A stretch of 64,000 nt of DNA from Sciurus carolinensis (lineage: Eukaryota; Chordata; Mammalia; Rodentia; Sciuridae): the NCBI RefSeq assembly GCF_902686445.1, contig NC_062213.1, forward strand, positions 136,174,491-136,238,490. Direction: 5' to 3'. The notes beneath the pieces were generated by a model. It did not search any database. It was not told the DNA's origin and was given only the letters and a program-made list of their open reading frames with translations. Both the position numbers and the translations under genes were made by a program. Numbering within the stretch: the first letter of the stretch is position 1; each line of letters starts with the position of its first letter. Positions 55,646 through 64,000 of this stretch are shown here, one piece after another.

Positions 55646-56982
55646 GTTCTTTTAATGTATAAGCTCAGTGCTATGCACTTTCCTCTTAAAACCACCTTCA
55701 TGGTGTCTGAGATTTTGATATATTGAATCTATTCTTGCTTGCTTCAAATATTTTTTATTTCACTCCTAATTTCTTCTGGTATCCATTCATCATTCAATAG
55801 TGAATTATTTAGTTTGCAGTTGCTAGAGTAGTTTGTATTTTTTTGTCTTGTCGTAGAGTTCTAATTTCTTACCATTATGATGTGTATTATCTCTATTTTT
55901 TTGCATTTGTGAAGAGTTGCTTTGTCACCCAAGATGTGGTCTATTTTAGAAAATATTCCATGTGCTACTGAGAAGAAAGTGTATTCAGACATTGGTGGAT
56001 GAAATACTCTGTAAATCTGTTAAGTCTAAATTATTAATTGTATTTTTTAGTTCTGTAGTTTCTTTATTTTTTGCTTAGAACATATATCCAGTGATGAGAA
56101 AGGTGTGTCAGTTTCACCTGATATTATTGCATTGTGGTCTGTGTGATTCTTTATTTTGAGAAGGGTTTGTTTTATATATGTAGATGCTCCATTGTTTGGT
56201 GCATAAGTATTTATGATTGTTATTTCCTGTTTGCATGGTTCCCTTAAGCAGTATGAAATAACCTTATTTGTCTCTTCTGATGAACTTTGACTCAAAGTAC
56301 ATTTTATCTGATATGAGAATAGAAACCCCTGCTCATTTTTCAGAACCATGTGAGTGATTTTTTTTTTTCCCATTCTTTCACCTTCAGTTATCACCTTTCC
56401 CTAAAGTGAGACTCTTGGAGATAGCATATTGTTTGGTCATTTTTTAAAATCCAGTCTGCCAGCCTATGTCTTCTGAACTCATGTTCAGTCCATTAACATT
56501 CAGTGTTATTATTGAGAGATGATTTTTATTTTCTGTCATTTTGATTTATCTAGTTTTTAAGTTGAATTAGACTTCCCTTCGCTTGACTCTTCTAGTGCAG
56601 TTTCTCCCTCTGCTGATTTTTATTTTTAATCTCCATTTATTCTTCATGAAATATTTTATTGAGTATGCTTTGTAGTATGAGTTTTCTTTTAACTTTTGAA
56701 TTCTTTTAACTTTTGTTTATCACGGGAGGTTTAACTTCATCTTCAATTCTGAAGCTTAATTTTTCTGGATATAGTATTCTTGGTTGGCATTTATTTATTT
56801 ATTTATTTTTAGAGCTTGATATATATTATTCCAAGACTTCATAGCTTATAGGGTCTGTATTGAAAAGTCAGCGGCCGACCGGATTGGTTTACCTCTAAAT
56901 GTGACCAGTTGTTTTTCTATACCAGCTTTCAAAATTCTATCTTTATTCTGTACAGTAGGCATTTTCATTATAATGTGTCTCA

Positions 56983-57115
56983 GAGGGGCTGGGGTTTGGC
57001 TCAGTGGTAGAGCATTTGGCTAGCATATATAAGGCACTGGGTTCAATTCTCAGCACAGCATATAAATAAAAGTATTGTGTCCATCTACAACTAAAAATCT
57101 ATTTTAAAAAAAGAT
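56983..57115 (+). mobile_element. ID SINE inside L1-C
   Basis: GGGGCTGGGGTTTGGCTCAG, then TAGAGCATTTGGCTAGCAT and GGGTTCAATTCTCAGCACAG, a squirrel-type tail with GTATTGTGTCCATCTACAAC, and A-rich end. Flanked by the direct repeat ATAATGTG(T/C)CTCA. Confidence 0.92.
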
Positions 57116-57551
57116 AATAATGTGCCTCAAAGTGGATCTGTTATAATTTGGTATGTTTGGAGTCCTGTATGCTGCCTGTATTTGATTTTCCATTTCATTC
57201 TTAAGGTTTGGGAAATTTTTTGATATTATTTCATTGAAAAGATTGTGCATTCCTTTAGTTTATACTTTGGAAACTTCATCTATCCCTATGAATCTTGGAT
57301 TTGGCCTTTTCATGTTATCCCATATTTCTTGAAAATTTCTCATTCATGTCTCCTCCAAGATCAACTTTATTTTCAAGATTATATACTTTCTCTTCATTGC
57401 CTAAAACTGTATCTTAGAAATGATATAGTCTATTGGTGATACTTTCCATTAAATTTTTAATTTGGTTTATTGATTCTTTTATTTTGAGCATTCCCAATTG
57501 ATTCTTCTTCAGGATATCTATCTCCTTATTGAAGTTATCTTTTACTTTTAG

Positions 57552-57977
57552 TCAGTTTTTTCTCTGTTGTGACTAAAGGACCTGACCAGAACAATTGTAG
57601 AGGAGGAAAAGTTTATTCAGGGGTTCACAGTTTCAGATGTCTCAATCATAGACAGCTAACTCCATTTCTCAGGGCTTGAGGTGAGGCAGAACATTATGGT
57701 GGAAGAATGTGTTGGAGAGAAGCAGCTCACATGATGATCAATAAGCAGAGAGAGACTCCATTTGCCAGATACAAAATATATACCCCAAGGGCATGCCTCC
57801 AATGACCCACCTTCTCCAGCCATACCTTACTTGATTTCATTACCATTCAGTTAATCCCATCAGGGAATTAATTAATTCACTGATTGTGTTAAGGCTCTAA
57901 TAACCAATCATTTCTCCTCTCACCTTCTTGTTTCACACATGAGCATATGGGGGATGCCTAATATCTAAACCATAACG
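57552..57977 (-). mobile_element. MaLR-like LTR inside L1-C
   Basis: On the minus strand it begins GTTATGGTTTAGATATTAGG and has GAAATGATTGGTTATTAGAG, the same family as 18839-19265. Confidence 0.65.
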
Positions 57978-58962
57978 TACATCTTGTATTTTCTCCCTGA
58001 TTTTATGCCTTACATCATCCTTTACCTTATAGATCTATTTAACTAGGAACTTTCTAAATTCCTTCTCTGACATTCCTCTTCTGTGGTGTCAGTGGAGTCT
58101 TGTTGGGGTATTCTGGATTGTTTGGGATGGTTCATTCCCTTGTTTTTAATATTGTGTGTCTACCCATCTATCTGAATAGATTTGAAGCATCAGAGTTTCT
58201 ACCCTATGAACTTATAGTATTCCTTTTGATTTCTAGTACCTCACAGTTTAGGGGGAGCCAAATAATAGCAGCAACCTATGTAAACAATATATAGCAATAA
58301 ACTAAGTACTTGTTTCCTATTATGACATCTACAATGTTAATTGGCACAATAAACAGAATTCATAGGATCAATTCCCATCAGTAAGAACAGTAAGTGATCA
58401 TGTATTGTATCTGGCATAAAATCAAACATTAGGTGTTATCTCTGACTTCTGTAGTATTATTATGACAACTTTGCTGGTGGGGTCTGGCATTATATATACC
58501 AATTTGTACTAAGAGATGTTAAGAATATAGTTAACTAAGAGGAAAGATGAAGGGATGAGGATAGAAAAGAGTTTGCAATTTCAATAGGTGAATGTGGAAA
58601 GTACAAAAATGATGCAGAATGTGTCAGTAATGTGGAGGGATGAGAAAAAATAGAAGTAAAAAATTAAAAGAAGAATTTTAAAAAAAGAACAATAGAATTT
58701 GACTGTTAGCAAGAGATAAGGGAGAAAGAAACAAGGAGAATCGAATTTTGAAGAAGACAATACAAAACAAAATCAAAGTACACTAATTTAAAACCCTAAT
58801 CTCAACAGACAGAGCAAGGAAAAATGACTAACTTCAAATGGTAGAAATGAGGAAATAGAAACAAATATGTATGTGTATAAATGTCCATGAATCATTCAGC
58901 ACACTAGGAAAAAAACAAAAAAGCAAAAACAAAAAAAGGGGTTGTTTCCATTGTGGTGGACA

Positions 58963-59050
58963 AACAAGTCAATGAGAATGTATGTTCCCTGTTGTAACCA
59001 ACTGTCAACAAGTCAATGAGAATGTATGTTCCCTGTTGTAACCAACTGTC
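58963..59050. repeat. Perfect 44-bp tandem duplication
   Basis: Two identical units beginning AACAAGTCAATGAGAATGTA, at 58963-59006 and 59007-59050, inside the L1-C 5' UTR. Confidence 0.95.
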
Positions 59051-60294
59051 TTTCCAATTCTTCTTAAGGTATGTACTGGGTGCAAGGGTAGGAGCCACAG
59101 GTTGCTGACTCTTTTTTAATTATGTTGCTCACCAGATGCTGGATGGAGTTCAAAAACATCTGCTTCCCTTCTCAACAGTAGGATGAAACTTGGGATGGGA
59201 AATACCATCAGCTCTGCCCCGGGGTGAAGCAGTTGAGTTCTGTGAGATGAGTATCTGTGGGTAGAGCTCTTGGGGACAGGGCTTCAGTCTAGTGAGGCCC
59301 CAGGTGCTTTGTTGCACAGCTAGTTCTCTGTAGATATTAATTTCATGCACTTTAGAGTCCATCAGATGCCTAACTATACTGGGAGACTGTCTCCCCAGGG
59401 ATCCACTCACAGGACTGGAAGTCAATCCCACACAGTTTTTGTTGCTCCTGGTTTCTGCCCTTCATGGCCAGTCCTGAGCCAATCACACTCACAAAATCAG
59501 GTTCCCAACCTGTTGCATCTGGTCCTGTGTTCTTCCCAGCCTCCTGGGATAAATCTCTGGGGACAGATTCTTGACTCCTGTCTTTCCCAGCCCCAGTCAG
59601 TTCCTGAGCACTGAACACCCACCCATTCGAATTCCCAATCCCTCAGCTGGTCCTCTGAGCCACTGGACTCAAAGCAGGAGGGTGCCGGATTCTTCCGGGC
59701 CTCTCCAACTTGATTTCCCACACACAAAATACATTCTGTATGCCTGATTTTTTTTCTGGATTTTGCTAGGCTCACACTAGTTCATGTGGTTGGTTTCTGC
59801 CTGTACTGTGTATCGGAGCTCTCCCTGTTTTCTGGTTCTGGGTTCTCAATTCCAGTACCTGCCAGCCATGTAGTGTGTTTGACTCAGCATGGATCCTGCC
59901 TCTGCTCACAGTGGACTATTGTTAAACACGGGACATAAATCCTGTACCAATTTATTGTGTCCAACAGCCTCCAGATTGTCCTAGGGCAGGCTACCACTCT
60001 GATCTCAGGATTTTCCACACTAAGACCATTCATTGAATTTTTCAACTTTTCCTGTCCATGTGTGTTAATTCTGCTGCTCCCACAAGCAGCTTATTTTTAT
60101 TTTTGTCCCTTTTTCCTTGTTTAATGATCCCAAAATTTATGTCTCTAAGCCCTCTGGCGGTCCATTGTTGAGTTTTAGTCAAATCCCTTTCACTTAACCA
60201 CCCAGAGAAGCAGTATTGTGGTGTTTGAATCCCCTGTTCTGGAGCTAGGAGACATGCTGCTTCCCTCTAGTCTGCCATCTTCAAATACTCCATT

Positions 60295-63200
60295 GCTTTT
60301 CTGTGAGAAATGTCTAATCAGATCCCTTACCCACTTCAAATCATCATTACTTTACTCTGACGTGGTTTGGGCTTCTGACATATTTTGATATTAGTCCTTA
60401 TCATATATATGGTTTTTATTTTTTTTATTCTATTCTGAGGCTCTATTTTTCATTCACCTTTCTACCACAGCACTTAGTACTGAGTCTCTGGTAAATAGCA
60501 AGAATCAATATGTCAATTGAGTGATTGATGAGCAGATAGTACACAGTGCTAAGATACCTGAACTTCAGTTAGCAGGACAAAAGTTCTTAACATAAGAACT
60601 TCCATAAATTGAGCACTAATGATATATAGGAACAGGGCCCCAAAACTGCCGTTATTTAATGGAATCTATACAATACTTGGAGTTAGGCACTATTATCCCA
60701 GTTTACAGATTACAATATTATAAGTCTGAATCCGAAGTCTTATTTTAAATTTTTAAATTTTTTGTCTGTTTCATATGGAGAGAGTTTAAAATATAAAATA
60801 CTTCTATAATACTTACAATAGAATTTAAAATTGCTCTACAAATAAAGCCTCTCTTGGCTTCAAACATACTAATTTTTATAATATCCACTTTTCTATACTG
60901 TACTTCACACTCAAGATTCTGAGAAAATCTTTGTTTACTGTTTCCATTCTTTCTTTATGAAATTACACTTATTAAGATTATTAATCACTTTGTGTTGATA
61001 AATTCAATGACCATTTCTCAACATTAATTAGAACCATCACTTGCTCCTTCATTGTTGCTTCCTTTTCTGCCTGTGACCTCACACTCTTGGAAAATCTCAT
61101 TTGTCTTCAAAGATCTTTCTAGACTCTTTCATTGTTGTGATTGGGTGGGGGATAAGTCAAGGGACAACTCTTCCTCCCTATTCAATCTCAAAAATACATC
61201 TATCAGTTAGAAGATGCATGAAAATGGCAACTTCACTTATTCTGAAATTGTTTTTACTTGGGCTCCTTACTGAGCCAACAAACAAGCTTTACAAAAGATT
61301 TACAAACCTGAGATTAAAGTGAATACATAGACTAGGCCCCAGGGCTCTGCAGCTCAAAAAGGGGTTGGGCCAGAAGTCTGTAATCAGTGCCACTAGTGTG
61401 GAGTCAGTGTCACCACCTCATAAGAGCTCTGAGCTGCCAGCTTTCTGCTTCTGTAAATTATTAGGCTGAGGACAAGGACCACTCACTACCACTTTAGAAT
61501 ATTCCTTGCTCTTCCATTATTTGGCACAGTCCCATACTGCTGTGATTATAGTGGCCAGGATTCCTAAGGCAAGTTGGATATATTGAAACTGGTTCTGCCA
61601 GAAACTGTATGATTCTGGGGTAGAAATGATGAGAAGTTCCATGTTCTGTGGCATTCATACTGGGTCTGTTTTCCCAGTGGAATCTGGACTGATAACAGGA
61701 ATCCGCTGTTTTGCAAATCAAGTGTTGTGGACTAAATTATCCCAAAAGTTAGTAGCTTCAAACAATAATCATATTTTCTACATGTTCTGTTGGTTGACTG
61801 GGCTTAAATAGGAGGTTCATTTTCTGGTAATTCTTCAAGTCTAGTGATTGCAAATGGAAAAAATCAAGAGGCTTGGGCAGAACTCTGAATGCAGGTGTTT
61901 AGCTTGTGACACTGTGACTGGCCAACTCCAGAGCATCATCCACTTGGATGACTTCTGCTACAGGGTTTTTCTATTCGGGAACCTTCTGATAACTGATTCT
62001 CTGAGATTGGTACAGGAACTCTTCTTTCCCACATAGGGTTAACTCTCTTCCTTACTGGGAAACCTAGATTTATTTTCCATTTTTAGATTTCTAATCAGAG
62101 CTGATGGGCCTATGAGTCTCTACCCAAATCTGATAAATTTTCTTGGTTAACAAGACCTATGATGAGATCATGAAGGGTGCTTTGTGACTTTAATGAACCA
62201 TGCAGAGATTCTACACAACTGGTGCTATTGCTGGTTTTCCTGCAGCATAGGTAGGGCTGGCTTTGAGGGTGTGGGATCCATGTAGTTGTTCAGAGCTCTG
62301 TGCTCAGTAGGCTCTGAACTTGGTTTCATTGTTTTTATCATTGCTTGAAATTTCGCTGTTGTCTTGAAATCCTCAATAATTTTTTTTAAACAGATTCCTC
62401 TCATTTTCATTTTGTACTGGGAAACATGAATTATGTAGCCTGTCCTGACTACAATAAAAACAATCATTTAGTTTTCTTATTCTTACTACTTCACAAATAG
62501 CTACTTCTGCAGATCTGGTAATAGAACTCAGTCAGAGCCTGCTCTTGGAGGGAATAGACCAGTACAGGGACCAAACTGAGCCTAGTTATTGTACTGAAGC
62601 ATCAGAAAGGGAAATAACCATGCTGATAGGCTTTGACTTCAGAGCTATGGGGTGACTGGGTGGGCAGGGCACAGGGAAATTCTGACTATTGCACAGTATC
62701 ACTATTGTCAACACAGAATCTCAGGCCTTCATTGCCCTCTTGGTAAAAGTCCAGGTGTCTAACACCCCTTTCCTACATCTTCTCCACTTTGACCTAGATC
62801 TCCCTAGCCATTAGTGCTGGTTGAACAGGTGCTGACCTGCTAGAAGAACTAACAGTGCAATGGCCCTTCTTCCTCAACAGCACAATTCCTGTTATGGTTT
62901 GGATGTGAGGTGTTCCCCAAAAGCTCACATGTGAGACAGTGCAAGAAGGTTCAGAGGAGAAATGATTGGGTTGTGAGAGTCTTAACTCATTGCATTAATC
63001 CCCTGATAGGGATTAACTGAGTGGTAACTGAAGAGATAGGGTGAGGGTGAAGAAGGTGGGAATTGGGGGCATGACTTTGGGGTATATATTTGTATCTAGC
63101 AAGTGGAGACTTCTCTCCCTGGTTCCTGATCATCATGTGAGCTGCTTCCCTTTGCCACATGCTCTACCATGATATTCAGCCCTACCTGGAGCCCCCAGAA

Positions 63201-64000
63201 ATGGAGCCTGCATCAGTGGACTGAGACCTCTGAACTGTGAGCCCCTAAATAAACTTTGGCTCCCCTACAAATGTTCTGCCTGGGTCCTTTTCTTACAGCA
63301 GTGAAAAAACTGACTAAAATAGTTCCTAAGGCCCCATTGCACAACTCATTTCTGCTGAATGCCATTAGAATAAATCAAACCCTCTCAGTACCCTCTCTGC
63401 TTATCTTCTCCTCCCTTGATCTTTTGTAACTTCCAATTTAAAACACAGGCCCTTTTTTGTCAACCTTGCTAATCAGACCAAATAAATAATGACTGGTCAA
63501 AAAGTCTAGTCCGTGCTGAGAGATTGTTAGAAGTGACCCCTGGACTCAGCTTATATGACTTTCATTTTAGCTTACTTCCATATCAGCAAACAATTCCTGC
63601 CAAAGGTATATGAGATAAGGATATAAATGAGTGCATATGCTTTAGTTTCTCTCCAGTTCCTCTGTTGGCTGAATCATGGCAGTATAACTCACTGTGCAAA
63701 GTGAGAAAAGCATCAGTTGGAAGAAAAGGAAGCTATTCTTGTAAACTTGGACTCATATGATAGGCTTGTGAATATGTGAACCTGCTCTTGTCAATACACA
63801 TTGTCACCTTCATTGTTCTTATTCATCAATATGATTTCAACTCCTAGGTGTGACTCTGAGTGATGAATGAAAATGTTTTTAAAGTATTTTATTTTCTATC
63901 TCTGAGAACAGTCAATAGATGGTAGCTTTAATAATTCCTATGGTGAAAGAAAAAGTGTATGGGGAGGTATGGCGTTTTAAGGGAAAAGACATGTGTTTAT
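60295..64000. repeat. Segmental duplication, copy 2 (3' flank of a further CLCA4-type gene)
   Basis: Same content and order as 16195-20000, still matching at the last base of the window. It starts directly at the 5' end of L1-C. Its MaLR-like LTR lies at 62890-63317. The open frames here are shared with copy 1 but look like chance. Confidence 0.93.
62890..63317 (+). mobile_element. MaLR-like LTR, copy 2
   Basis: Duplicate of 18839-19265 with scattered substitutions, carried by the segmental duplication. Confidence 0.65.

Larger units (their letters stand above)
51986..60285 (-). mobile_element. L1-C: old full-length-type LINE-1 with nested insertions
   Basis: 3' UTR at about 51986-52440, ORF2 remnants at about 52440-56500, ORF1 remnants at about 56700-58090 and a 5' UTR at 58090-60285 ending in TCTAGTCTGCCATCTT, the L1 5' start. 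ORF2 fragments such as [20 protein letters not shown] and [20 protein letters not shown] are recognisable, but stops and shifts are frequent. Nested: a B1-dID SINE, an ID SINE and a MaLR-like LTR. It contains an internal tandem duplication of about 345 bp. Confidence 0.9.

Noticed and set aside
56983..57115. tRNA gene
   Set aside because: The tRNA-like core with box A and B similarity is that of an ID SINE with A-rich tail and target duplications.

Overview
The window is vertebrate nuclear DNA, AT-rich and intron-rich, with no bacterial-style gene packing. The interspersed repeats point to a rodent of the squirrel family (Sciuridae): ID-type SINEs built around a GGGGCTGGGG-TTGGCTCAGTGG core, composite B1-dID SINEs, and L1 elements whose 5' ends begin near CAAGATGGCGG. 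Species is inferred from repeat style only.

The one host gene fully inside the window is a CLCA4 orthologue or paralogue (calcium-activated chloride channel regulator 4) on the minus strand. All 14 coding exons can be placed, from the start codon at 46682 to the stop at 20463. The signal peptide, HEWAH zinc-protease motif, DKSGS MIDAS motif of the VWA domain, fibronectin-III-like region and C-terminal membrane segment are all present. No exon contains an internal stop in its own frame, but two things are wrong for a working gene: exon 7 is one base short, so the normal exon 6/7 splice shifts the frame and meets TGA after seven codons, and intron 4 begins with GC rather than GT. Either may be biology (recent decay or unusual splicing) or an assembly error.

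The gene sits in a tandem array. Bases from about 60 to 230 resemble its own 5' flank at about 46765-46930, so another CLCA4-type gene should begin just left of base 1. The 3' flank at about 16.2-20.0 kb is duplicated at high identity at about 60.3-64.0 kb, so the 3' end of a third copy should lie just right of base 64000. The repeat unit is about 44-47 kb.

Layout: 1-430, 5' flank of the left paralogue; 430-13800, an old L1 (L1-A) split by two LTR-type insertions and by a younger 7.0-kb full-length L1 (L1-B) with a 16-bp target-site duplication; 13.8-16.2 kb, spacer with a 500-bp fold-back made of two L1 5' ends; 16.2-20.4 kb, duplicated 3' flank; 20.46-46.68 kb, CLCA4; 46.7-52 kb, promoter and upstream spacer; 52-60.3 kb, an old L1 (L1-C) carrying nested SINEs and a MaLR-like LTR; 60.3-64 kb, second copy of the duplicated 3' flank. 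All three L1s lie on the minus strand and all have broken reading frames.
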